A stretch of 46,850 nt of DNA, from NCBI GenBank assembly GCA_035551355.1, contig DASZNF010000037.1:1-46850 (forward strand). The letters are read 5' to 3'. Both the position numbers and the translations under genes were made by a program. Source of the stretch: DATATV01 sp035551355 (GTDB lineage Bacteria; Actinomycetota; Actinomycetes; Mycobacteriales; Pseudonocardiaceae). Positions 8,699 through 18,184 of the stretch are shown piece by piece. Under the pieces are notes generated by a model. That model was given only the letters and a program-made list of their open reading frames with translations. It did not search any database and was not told where the DNA came from. Each line of letters opens with the position of its first letter. Positions within the stretch are counted from its first letter, which is position 1.

Positions 8699-10243
8699 TC
8701 AGCCGGATTCGCTCGGCTGAGCCGATTCCGCAACCTCGGCCGGTCGCCGGAATTCCCGGACCGCCGCCCACAATGCGAGCGCCAGTGCGGCCAGCATGGC
8801 CGAGGTCAGAATCGGGAACGGAATAATCGCGTGCCCGGTCATCGTGCCCCCGCCCCGGCCGCCGTTTCCGCCGCCCCCACCGCCGAAACCGCCGCCCCCA
8901 CCGCCGCGGCCGGGAAGCGTGCCGGTGCCCGGCGTCGGCAACGACGGCCTGCCACCAGATCCACCGCCACCGCCCGGCCCGCCGAATCCGCCGTTCCCGC
9001 CGCCCTGGAAACCGCCGGAACCACCGCCGTTTCCGCCGCCCCCGCCACCGTTTCCGCCGCCGCGCCCACCGGGAAACCGCCCACCGCGGCCGCCGCCGAA
9101 ACCGCCGGTCATCAGCAAAAATGGCAGATAGGAGAACACCGAGGCGAACTGCTCCAGGATCGGCAGCGCCCACAACCGGCGCGGCAGGTAGAACGCGGAC
9201 AGCACGGTGAGCGCGTCGGCCAGGTAGAAGTAGCGCTCGTGCATGGCCGGCAGCAGGAACGGCACCAGCACCACGGACACCGTGCCGGCCAACAGGATGC
9301 GCGTCGCGGTCAGCTCGATCCGTTTGCGCAGCAACGGAATGATCAACCCCAGCACGGCCACCCCGGTCACCGCGATGCCCAGCGTGCGGAACAGGCCGGT
9401 GTCGCTGACATTGCCCAGGTACTGGTAGACGTTGGGGGCGTTGAGGGTGAGCTGGTCGTAGGTGTCGGTCTGGGTGACGTAGACGGTCAGCAGGTCCTTG
9501 ATGCTCGCGCCCACCAGCAACGCCGGAATGTCCAGCAGCAGATACACCCCGGGAATCAGCAGCAGCGCCCGCCACGGCACCTGGCGTCGCAAGGTCAGGA
9601 GCAGCAGCAGCGGAAACAGGAAGATGATCTGGAGTTTGAACGCGAACGCCAGGCCGAAGAACAGGCAGGCCAGCCAGGGCCGTTTGCGCAACAGGAAATA
9701 CAGCCCGCCGACGCCGAACGCGGAGTACATCGCGTCGGCCTGGGCCCACCAGGAACTGTTGAGCACCACGGTGGGCAGTAACAACACGATCGCCCCGGCC
9801 AGGATCGGCTGCCACCGGCCCGGATAACGCAGATCCACGATCTTGTAGGCGAAGAACGCGAGCAGGAAGTCGAACAGCACGGACAGCGACTTGATCGCGT
9901 ACAACGCGGGCACCGGCACATAGGTGACCAGCGTCAGCAGATACAGGTACGGCACGTTGTAGTTGGCGAACTGGGTCTTCAGCGCCGCGAAGTGTCCATT
10001 CTGGACGATGTAGTCGTACCAGCGGGCGAAGTAGCCGTCGTAGTCGCCGGACTGATAGTGGAAGAACACCGCGCGCACGGCCAGCGCGGCCAGCACGATG
10101 ATCGCGATCACCGTCGCGCGGCGCAGCCGGGACCGGCCGCCGGCCGGGGTCGGGTCGGTCGGCGCGGGTGGGGGATCGACCGGTGGCCGGTCGGCCGGGT
10201 CCGCGGTGTCGCCGGTTGGCTCGATGGTCGCGTCGAAGGTCAT
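8699..10243 (-). CDS. GT-C-type membrane mannosyltransferase-like protein with glycine-rich insert
   Basis: A 514-residue polytopic protein with about 11-12 hydrophobic segments. The first extracytoplasmic loop carries acidic residues (SGDYDGYF, 66-72), as in lipid-sugar-dependent GT-C enzymes. MHERYFYLAD (334-343) is characteristic of Gpi18/PIG-V-like mannosyltransferases. Likely role: transfer of a sugar from a polyprenyl donor on the outer face of the membrane; acceptor unknown. Residues 380-468 are almost entirely Gly with some Arg, Asn and Phe, inserted before the last helix; this stretch is encoded at about 8840-9106. The N-terminal 40 residues are Pro-rich and probably cytoplasmic. The ATG at 10243 is preceded by an A/G-rich GAGGCGTGC. 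The gene faces away from the arabinofuranosidase operon. Confidence 0.8.
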   Translation of the reverse strand: MTFDATIEPTGDTADPADRPPVDPPPAPTDPTPAGGRSRLRRATVIAIIVLAALAVRAVFFHYQSGDYDGYFARWYDYIVQNGHFAALKTQFANYNVPYLYLLTLVTYVPVPALYAIKSLSVLFDFLLAFFAYKIVDLRYPGRWQPILAGAIVLLLPTVVLNSSWWAQADAMYSAFGVGGLYFLLRKRPWLACLFFGLAFAFKLQIIFLFPLLLLLTLRRQVPWRALLLIPGVYLLLDIPALLVGASIKDLLTVYVTQTDTYDQLTLNAPNVYQYLGNVSDTGLFRTLGIAVTGVAVLGLIIPLLRKRIELTATRILLAGTVSVVLVPFLLPAMHERYFYLADALTVLSAFYLPRRLWALPILEQFASVFSYLPFLLMTGGFGGGRGGRFPGGRGGGNGGGGGGNGGGSGGFQGGGNGGFGGPGGGGGSGGRPSLPTPGTGTLPGRGGGGGGFGGGGGGNGGRGGGTMTGHAIIPFPILTSAMLAALALALWAAVREFRRPAEVAESAQPSESG

Positions 10244-10376
10244 GCACGCCTCGTGGGCTGGGGGCCGGATGTCGATTACCGACGATAGCCAGGCGCTTTC
10301 AACGTGTGATCAAAGCGCGCTGTGCGGAGCCTGTGAGTCTGGTGAGATCCGGGCGACAATCACGGTGCGGAACCGC

Positions 10377-10406
10377 TTGACGGCGCTGTGACCACGGACC
10401 TAATCT
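10377..10406 (+). promoter_or_regulatory. Candidate sigma70 promoter of the arabinan operon
   Basis: TTGACG (10377-10382) and TAATCT (10401-10406) are spaced by 18 bases, about 50 bases before the GH51 start. The -10 box overlaps the first dyad operator. Read by eye only. Confidence 0.55.
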
Positions 10407-10417
10407 CGGTCGAGATT
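10402..10417. promoter_or_regulatory. Dyad operator over the -10 region
   Basis: AATCTCG-GT-CGAGATT has perfect 7-base arms. It overlaps the candidate -10 box, a placement expected for repression. The regulator is unknown; no LacI- or GntR-type gene is adjacent. Confidence 0.5.
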
Positions 10418-10428
10418 TAGGGACACCG

Positions 10429-10442
10429 TTCGAAATTTCGAA
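10429..10442. promoter_or_regulatory. Perfect 14-bp palindrome before GH51
   Basis: TTCGAAATTTCGAA is exactly self-complementary and lies between the promoter and the GGAGG of the GH51 gene. It resembles the CGAAA-type inverted boxes known upstream of Streptomyces xylan-utilisation genes (family knowledge). A LacI- or ROK-type repressor is plausible. Confidence 0.55.
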
Positions 10443-10458
10443 TAAACGGAGGCTCCCG

Positions 10459-11949
<1,491 letters not shown>

Positions 11950-12004
11950 ACCTCACAGAGCGAACCTCATGGAGCAGAACCGGTTGACAAAGGAGTTGGC
12001 CAGG

Positions 12005-13354
12005 ATGCGTATACCCAAGATCCCGTTGGTGGCCGGTGCGATCGCGTTGTCGCTGGCCGCCGCCGGCTGCGGCGGTGCGAGCACCAGCAACACCACGCCC
12101 ACCTCCGGCGTCAGCGTGCAGGGCACCTCGACCTGCAAGTCCGGTGCCACCCCGATCACCTTCTGGGCCTGGGTGCCGGGCATGGCCCGCGCGGTCGAGG
12201 CGTTCAACGCCAGGCATCCGGACATCTGCGTGAGCCTGCAGAACGTCGGCTCGGGCAACCAGGAGTACGTCAAGGTCACCAGCACGCTCAAGGCGGGTTC
12301 GGGCGCGCCGGACGTGGCCGAGCTGGAGTTCGACGAACTGCCCTCGTTCGAGATCACGCACAGCGTGGTGGATCTGAGCAAGTACGGCGCGGACTCGGTG
12401 AAGAACAAGTTCGTGTCCTGGGCCTGGCAGGAGGTCAGCCAGGGCTCGGCTGTGTACGCCATGCCCGACGACGCGGGCCCGATGGGCCTGTACTACAACC
12501 AGAACCTGTTGGCGCAGTACCACATCACCCCGCCGGCCACCTGGGCCGATTTCGCCTCCGACGCCGCCGCCCTGCACAGGGCGAACCCGAACGCCTACCT
12601 GACCAACTTCGCCGCAGGCGACCTGCAGTGGATACTGAGCCTGATGGCCCAGGACAACGCCTTCCCGTTCCGGTACACCGGCGGCAGCAACGTCACCATC
12701 GACTTCACCGGCCCGGCCCAGACCGCGTTCGCCAACTACTGGCAGAACCTGTTGGCCGCGCACGAGGTCAACGCCACCACCGACATGGACGCAACCTCCT
12801 TCGCCGATCTGGACAAGGGCGTGGACGCCACCTGGCTGTCCTCGGCCTGGGGCCCGTCCTACTTCGCCACCGCGGCCAGGGCCAGCGTCGGCCAGTGGCG
12901 CACCGCGGCGCTGCCGCAGTGGAGCGCCGGGGTGAACGTGGCGGCCAACTGGGGCGGTTCGACCTACCCGGTGTTCACCCAGAGCCAGCACCCGCAGCAG
13001 GCGGCCACCTTTGCCGAGTGGCTGACCTCCTCCGACGCGGCCTGGACGATCCTGAAGACCTCGCCGTCCTCGCTGTTCCCGACCTACCAGCCGCTGCTGT
13101 CCGACCCCTCGTTCACCGGCATCACCGTGCCGCTGTCCGGGACCGCGACGCCCAACTCCACCTTCGCCGCCGCCGCGACCAAGGTGGGCACCGTGCAGTG
13201 GCCGCCGTTCATGACCGAGGCGCTGACCGAGTCGGACACCGTGTTCGCCGGGGTGCTCAACGGCACCGGCACACTGCCCGCCGCGTTCAGGGCGTTCCAG
13301 GACAAGCTCGTGTCCTACGCGAAGGCGCAGGGCTTCACGGTGAGCACCTCGTGA
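12005..13354 (+). CDS. ABC transporter sugar-binding lipoprotein
   Basis: A 449-residue family-1 (MalE/UgpB-like) extracellular solute-binding protein. The signal peptide ends in the lipobox LAAAGC with the acylated Cys at about residue 20, followed by a Ser/Thr-rich tether. FWAWVPGM, PDVAELEFDELPSF and GLYYNQNLL are typical of the fold. The substrate is inferred from context as arabino-oligosaccharides. ATG 12005 is preferred because it starts directly at the signal peptide and has AAAGGAG upstream; the earlier in-frame ATG at 11942 would add 21 residues before the signal. Its TGA overlaps the GTG of the first permease (GTGA). Confidence 0.94.
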   Translation: MRIPKIPLVAGAIALSLAAAGCGGASTSNTTPTSGVSVQGTSTCKSGATPITFWAWVPGMARAVEAFNARHPDICVSLQNVGSGNQEYVKVTSTLKAGSGAPDVAELEFDELPSFEITHSVVDLSKYGADSVKNKFVSWAWQEVSQGSAVYAMPDDAGPMGLYYNQNLLAQYHITPPATWADFASDAAALHRANPNAYLTNFAAGDLQWILSLMAQDNAFPFRYTGGSNVTIDFTGPAQTAFANYWQNLLAAHEVNATTDMDATSFADLDKGVDATWLSSAWGPSYFATAARASVGQWRTAALPQWSAGVNVAANWGGSTYPVFTQSQHPQQAATFAEWLTSSDAAWTILKTSPSSLFPTYQPLLSDPSFTGITVPLSGTATPNSTFAAAATKVGTVQWPPFMTEALTESDTVFAGVLNGTGTLPAAFRAFQDKLVSYAKAQGFTVSTS

Positions 13355-14295
13355 CACTGGCGATCGATCGGGTGGCGGGCCGGCAGCGCACGGCCCGCCC
13401 ACCCACGCGCCGGTCCAGCTGGATCCACCGCCGCGACCGCCGGGGCGTGTGGTTCATCGTGCCGTTCCTGGCCGCATTCGGACTGTTCATGGTGGTACCG
13501 CTGGGTTACGCGGTGTATTCCAGCCTGTACACCAGCAAACTCATCGGTGGCACCACGTTCTCCGGCCTGGCCAACTACCAGCAGGTGCTGACCTCCGGCG
13601 ATTTCTGGTCCGGCGTGGTGCGCACGGTGATCTACGCGGCCATCCAGATTCCGGTGATGCTGGTCATCGCGTTCTTCTTCGCCGCCATCTTCGACCTGGG
13701 GCTGGTGAAGTTCGGCAAGTTCTTCCGCACCGTGTTCTTCATGCCGTTCGCGGTGCCCGGCGTGGTGGCCGCCGTGATGTGGTCGTTCATGCTGGAACCG
13801 CACTTCGGTCCGGTCACCCAGGTGCTGGCCGCGTTCGGAGTGCAGAACGTGGACTTCTTCGGCCCGAACCTGGTGCTGCCCAGCATCATCCTGATCGTCA
13901 TCTGGGAGTGGACCGGCTACAACATGGTGATTCTGTTCACCGCGCTCAAACAGGTGCCCAGGGACATGGTCGAGGCGGCGCTGCTGGACGGCGCCACCGT
14001 GTGGACGATCATCCGGAGGGTCAAGCTGCCCATGGTGCGTCCGGCGATCGTGATGATCGTGCTGGTGAACACCATCGGCGCGCTGCAGCTGTTCACCGAG
14101 CCGTTCATCCTGCAGCAGTTCGAGAACCAGGCCATCTCCACCAACTACACGCCCACGCTGTACGTGTTCAACACCGCGACCGGCGGCGGGCAGTACAACC
14201 TGGCCGCGGCCATGGCCGTGATCCTCGGCCTGTTCATCGGCGTGGTGTCCGTCGGCTCGCTGCTGTTCCGCAGGCGGGCGGGTGATCTGGGATGA
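13351..14295 (+). CDS. ABC sugar permease, MalF/UgpA type
   Basis: A 314-residue inner-membrane permease with six predicted helices after a basic 30-residue cytoplasmic leader (WIHRRDRRGVW). The EAA loop that docks the ATPase is EAALLDGATVWTIIRRVKLP. The GTG start overlaps the stop of the binding protein, and its own stop overlaps the next permease (ATGA), so both permeases should be made in equal amounts. Together they form the channel for the sugar delivered by the lipoprotein. No ATP-binding subunit lies in the operon, which is common in actinomycetes where MsiK serves several importers. Confidence 0.95.
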   Translation: MTLAIDRVAGRQRTARPPTRRSSWIHRRDRRGVWFIVPFLAAFGLFMVVPLGYAVYSSLYTSKLIGGTTFSGLANYQQVLTSGDFWSGVVRTVIYAAIQIPVMLVIAFFFAAIFDLGLVKFGKFFRTVFFMPFAVPGVVAAVMWSFMLEPHFGPVTQVLAAFGVQNVDFFGPNLVLPSIILIVIWEWTGYNMVILFTALKQVPRDMVEAALLDGATVWTIIRRVKLPMVRPAIVMIVLVNTIGALQLFTEPFILQQFENQAISTNYTPTLYVFNTATGGGQYNLAAAMAVILGLFIGVVSVGSLLFRRRAGDLG

Positions 14296-15191
14296 GCACC
14301 GGCGACGACGACAACATGATCCCCATCCGCCTGTACGGACTGCGCCGCGGCACGGTCACCACGCTGACCGTCCTATGTGGACTGTTCGCGCTGTTCACGC
14401 TGATTCCGTTGCTGTGGATCGTCATCAACTCCACCAAGGACCAGCCCAGCATCTTCCAGTCGTTCGGTTTCTGGTTCGCCAAACCGTTCCAGTTCTTCCA
14501 CAATCTGTACGAGCTGTCCCAGGACGTCGACGGGGAGGGCACGTATCTGCAGTGGATGGGCAACACCGCGCTGTACGCGGCGCTCGGCGGGGGCGGGGCG
14601 ACCGTGCTGTCCGCCCTGGCCGGCTACGGCTTCGCCCGGTTTCGCTTCCGCGGCAACAAGATCCTGTTCCTCGTGGTGATCTCCGCGCTGCTGGTGCCGG
14701 TCACCGCGATCACCTTGCCGCTGTACCTGGTGTACGCCAAGGCCGGGCTGATCAACTCGATCTGGGGCCTGATCCTGCCCAGCCTGGTCACCCCGATCGG
14801 GGTCTACCTGATGCGGGTCTACATCGCCGGTTCGGTGCCGCCCGAGCTGATCGACGCGGCCCGGATGGACGGCGCCGGGGAGGTCCGCATCTTCCTGCGG
14901 CTGGCCGTGCCGTTGATGGTGCCCGGCCTGCTCACCGTGTTCCTGCTGTCCGTGGTCGCGGTGTGGAACAACTACTTCCTGCCGCTGATGATCTTCTCCA
15001 AGAGCAACCTGTATCCGCTGACCGTCGGCGTGGGACTGTGGGCCTCGCGCGTGCAGGGCAGCGGCAGCACCCAACTGGTCCCGCTGGTGGTCATCGGCGG
15101 GCTGGTCACCATCATCCCGATGGTCGCGTTGTTCCTTCTGGTGCAACGCTACTGGCGGGGCGGCCTGCTGTTGGGCAGCATCGCCAACTGA
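14292..15191 (+). CDS. ABC sugar permease, MalG/UgpE type
   Basis: A 299-residue second permease with six predicted helices. The EAA motif is DAARMDGAGEVRIFLRLAVPL, and the C-terminal helix is followed by the usual short tail (QRYWRGGLLLGSI). It pairs with the preceding permease; the 4-base ATGA overlap supports coupled translation. The loop after helix 1 is somewhat long (QDVDGEGTYLQWMGN). The gene ends 22 bases before the barrel-like protein of unknown function, which has its own strong ribosome site. Confidence 0.95.
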   Translation: MSTGDDDNMIPIRLYGLRRGTVTTLTVLCGLFALFTLIPLLWIVINSTKDQPSIFQSFGFWFAKPFQFFHNLYELSQDVDGEGTYLQWMGNTALYAALGGGGATVLSALAGYGFARFRFRGNKILFLVVISALLVPVTAITLPLYLVYAKAGLINSIWGLILPSLVTPIGVYLMRVYIAGSVPPELIDAARMDGAGEVRIFLRLAVPLMVPGLLTVFLLSVVAVWNNYFLPLMIFSKSNLYPLTVGVGLWASRVQGSGSTQLVPLVVIGGLVTIIPMVALFLLVQRYWRGGLLLGSIAN

Positions 15192-15213
15192 CGAGAACGA
15201 AGTAGGAGTTTGG

Positions 15214-16152
15214 ATGGAATCGACCCGGAGTTTCCTGCGCTCGATCGGGCTGCCCGACCGTGATCTGGCCGAGCTGCCCACCAGCGCCAAGCGCTTCCCC
15301 GACGGCGCCCAGTTCCGAGTGGAGATTCCCAGTGTGGAGGGCCCCGAGGCGCTGGCGGCGGTGTTCGCCGAGGCGGACGAGCGGGACGTGCTGGTGCACC
15401 GGGTCTCCCAGGGCAGCGGCGGCATGCTGCTGACCGACCACGAGCTGACCGCGATGGGCAGGACCGCGGCCGAACGCGGGGTCGAGGTCAGCCTGTTCGC
15501 CCGGCCGCTGGCCGGCTGGGACACCGGCGCGGCCACCCTGGCGCCCGGCCTTGGCGCGCTGGCCGTGCAGGCCCGCGGCACCGAACAGGTCGTGCACCTG
15601 CTGGAGGACGTGCGGCGCACCGCGGAAGCCGGGATCCGCAGCGTGCTGCTCACCGACATCGGCGTGCTGGACGTGGCGGCCAAGATGCGCGCCGTCTCGG
15701 AGATCCCGTCGAACATGCAGTTCAAGATCAGCGTGCAGATGGGCCTGGCCAATCCGGCGTCCATCCGGATCGTGGAAAGCCTCGGCGCGGACACCTACAA
15801 CGTGCCCACCGACCTCACCCTGGCCCAGCTGGCCGCCATCCGCGCGGTGGTGGACCTCCCGATCGACCTGTACGTGGAGGCGCCCGACGACCTCGGCGGG
15901 TTCGTGCGCCACCTGGAGATCGCCGAGATCGTCCGGGTGGCCGCGCCGGTGTACCTGAAGTTCGGGCTGCGCAACGCACCCAACATCTACCCCAGCGGCA
16001 GCCACCTCACCTCGGTCGCGGTGGCGCTGTCCCGGGAGCGGGTGCGCCGGGCCGAGATCGGCCTGGACATGCTGCGCCGGTTCTATCCTGACGCGGTGGG
16101 CTCCAAGCTCGGCGCGACCGGACTGGCCCTGCCGGAACCGGCAGGCCCGTAG
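15214..16152 (+). CDS. Conserved TIM-barrel-like protein of the arabinan operon, function unknown
   Basis: A 312-residue soluble protein with alternating beta/alpha segments like a TIM barrel (for example GVEVSLFARPL, GIRSVLLTDIGVLDVAAKM, IRIVESLGADTYNVPTDLTLAQ, PIDLYVEAPDD). It faintly recalls U32-type peptidase barrels, but the U32 signature Glu-x-Phe...Cys is absent, so protease activity should not be assumed. The sequence is rich in family-like conserved acidic residues at strand ends, suiting a sugar isomerase, epimerase or aldolase; that is inference only. ATG 15214 has GTAGGAG at proper spacing. The stop overlaps the GH127 start by one base (TAGTG), so it is clearly part of the sugar operon and probably handles a released pentose or its derivative. 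Confidence 0.8.
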   Translation: MESTRSFLRSIGLPDRDLAELPTSAKRFPDGAQFRVEIPSVEGPEALAAVFAEADERDVLVHRVSQGSGGMLLTDHELTAMGRTAAERGVEVSLFARPLAGWDTGAATLAPGLGALAVQARGTEQVVHLLEDVRRTAEAGIRSVLLTDIGVLDVAAKMRAVSEIPSNMQFKISVQMGLANPASIRIVESLGADTYNVPTDLTLAQLAAIRAVVDLPIDLYVEAPDDLGGFVRHLEIAEIVRVAAPVYLKFGLRNAPNIYPSGSHLTSVAVALSRERVRRAEIGLDMLRRFYPDAVGSKLGATGLALPEPAGP

Positions 16153-18074
16153 TGGGCGCCCAGGGTCCGATCCGGCTGCGCGGCGTCCTGGCGTCGCGGC
16201 TGCGCCCGGCCGCAGCCGCGCGGATCACCGGCGGGCTGTGGGCCGACCGGCGCCGGGTGGTCGCGGAAGCCGGTATTCCCAGCGGTTTCGAGCAACTGGA
16301 GCGGGCGGGCAACTTCCACAACCTGCGGCTGGCCGCCGGTGCCACCACCGGTGACTACCGCGGCGCATATCCCTTCCTGGACAGCGATCTGTACAAGTGG
16401 CTGGAGGCGGTGGCCTGGCTGCAGGCCGAGGACCGGGTCGACGAGGAGCAGGCCGCGCGGCTGACCGAGCAGGTCGATTTCGTGGTCGACCTGCTGCGCG
16501 CGGCCCAGCAGCCGGACGGCTATCTGCAGTCCTATTTTCAGGTGGTGGAGGACGGTGCGCGCTACCGCAACCTGGAGTGGGGCCACGAGATGTACTGCGC
16601 CGGGCACCTGATCCAGGCCGCGGTGGCCCACCAGCGGGCCACCGGCCGCACCGATCTGCTGGACATCGCCCGCAAGCTGGCCGACCACCTGTGCGACACG
16701 TTCGGGCCCGGCCGCAAACGGGGTGTGGACGGCCATCCGGAGATCGAGACCGCGCTGGTCGAGCTCTACCGAGGCACCGGCGAGGCCCGGTATCTGGAAC
16801 TGGCTGGATATTTCGTGGACGGCCGCGGCCACGGCTGGCTGGGTGCGGGCAGGTTCGGCGCGCGCTACTGGCAGGACCACGAGCCGGTGCGCACCGCGAC
16901 CGAGGTGACCGGGCATGCGGTACGCCAGCTGTACCTGCTGGCCGGGGTGGTCGACGTGTACCTGGAGACCGGCGAGTCGGACCTGCTGGCCGCCGCGGAA
17001 CGCTTGTGGGACAACCTGGTCGCCACTCAGACCTACCTCACCGGCGGGGTCGGCGCGCACCACACCGACGAGGCGTTCGGCGATCCGCACGAGCTGCCGC
17101 CGGAACGGGCCTACACCGAGACCTGCGCGGCCATCGCCTCGGTGATGTTCAGCTGGCGGCTGCTGCTGGCCACCGGCAAGGCCCGGTACGCCGATCTGAT
17201 CGAACGCACGCTGTACAACGGTTTCCTGGCCGGGCTGTCGCTGTCCGGCCAGGAATACCGCTATGTCAACCCGTTGCACGTGCGCGGCGGGCATCCGGAC
17301 GTCGGCGGGGACAGCAGCGTGGCCCGCCAGCCGTGGCTGACCTGTGCCTGTTGCCCGCCCAACATCATGCGGCTGCTGGCCTCGCTGCACCACTACGCGG
17401 CCTGCTCGGCCGAGGACGGACTGGTGCTGCACCAGTACATGCCGGGCGGGTACGTGGCCGACACCGAGGGCGGCCAGGTGTCGGTGCTGGTGCGCACCGA
17501 CTACCCGTGGCACGGCTCGGTGAAGATCCAAATAGGACAGTCGATCGACCAGGACTGGATGCTGGCGCTGCGCATTCCGCAGTGGGCCAACGGATACCGG
17601 GTGTACATCGACGACGAGCCGGTGTCCGGCTGGGCGGTGGACGGCTGGCTGCGGATCTGCCGCCGGTGGTGGATCGGCGACACCGTGCGGCTGGAACTGG
17701 ACCTGCCGGCCCGGTTCACCGAGGCCGATCCCCGGGTGGACGCGGTGCGCGGCTGCCTGGCCATCGAACGCGGCCCGCTGGTCTACTGCGTTGAGGCGGC
17801 CGATCATGGTAAAGATGTGGATCTCGACGAGGTGCTGCTCGATCCGAGCACCAAACTGTCCACTGTGGAGAGACGGAATCCGTTGGGTGAACACGTCGCG
17901 ATCACCGCGATCGGCCGGGTCCGGCCCGCGGCCAAATCCGAATCCTGGTGGCCCTACGGTGCGCCGGCATCGTCCCCGGAGCCGGGTGCGGCGGTGGAGC
18001 TGACCGCGATTCCTTACTACACCTGGGGGAATCGCGAGGCCGGTCCGATGCGGGTCTGGCTGCCGCACACCTGA
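16152..18074 (+). CDS. GH127-type beta-L-arabinofuranosidase
   Basis: A 640-residue (alpha/alpha)6-barrel glycosidase of the former DUF1680 family, which removes beta-L-arabinofuranosyl residues. Family knowledge places a zinc-bound cysteine nucleophile in this group. Here the Glu-x-Cys pair is Glu323-Thr-Cys325 (AYTETCAA), and the Cys-Cys pair is Cys400-Cys401 in TCACCPPNIMR, matching the HypBA1 zinc site. RNLEWGHEMYCAGHLI and GGVGAHHTDEAFG are further family stretches. There is no signal peptide, so it is cytoplasmic, like the GH51 enzyme at the head of the operon. Having both alpha- and beta-arabinofuranosidases suggests substrates such as pectic arabinan or plant hydroxyproline-linked arabinans. 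GTG 16152 overlaps the previous stop. Confidence 0.93.
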   Translation: MGAQGPIRLRGVLASRLRPAAAARITGGLWADRRRVVAEAGIPSGFEQLERAGNFHNLRLAAGATTGDYRGAYPFLDSDLYKWLEAVAWLQAEDRVDEEQAARLTEQVDFVVDLLRAAQQPDGYLQSYFQVVEDGARYRNLEWGHEMYCAGHLIQAAVAHQRATGRTDLLDIARKLADHLCDTFGPGRKRGVDGHPEIETALVELYRGTGEARYLELAGYFVDGRGHGWLGAGRFGARYWQDHEPVRTATEVTGHAVRQLYLLAGVVDVYLETGESDLLAAAERLWDNLVATQTYLTGGVGAHHTDEAFGDPHELPPERAYTETCAAIASVMFSWRLLLATGKARYADLIERTLYNGFLAGLSLSGQEYRYVNPLHVRGGHPDVGGDSSVARQPWLTCACCPPNIMRLLASLHHYAACSAEDGLVLHQYMPGGYVADTEGGQVSVLVRTDYPWHGSVKIQIGQSIDQDWMLALRIPQWANGYRVYIDDEPVSGWAVDGWLRICRRWWIGDTVRLELDLPARFTEADPRVDAVRGCLAIERGPLVYCVEAADHGKDVDLDEVLLDPSTKLSTVERRNPLGEHVAITAIGRVRPAAKSESWWPYGAPASSPEPGAAVELTAIPYYTWGNREAGPMRVWLPHT

Positions 18075-18184
18075 GCCGGGCGCAGCAACGACAACCATCC
18101 GTTCGGCCGGTGGTGCGCGCTCTGACCTGCGATAAATTCCTTTGTGTGCTAGATCACCACGCTGGGGGTGGTACGGGTCGGCCG

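Noticed and set aside
8796..9131. Proline-rich ORF of 111 residues on the plus strand
   Set aside because: It is the antisense of the glycine-rich insert in the glycosyltransferase (Gly codons read as Pro), with no ribosome site.
15214..16152. U32-family peptidase annotation
   Set aside because: The overall barrel pattern is similar, but the U32 signature with its Cys is not present, so a protease call is not supported.
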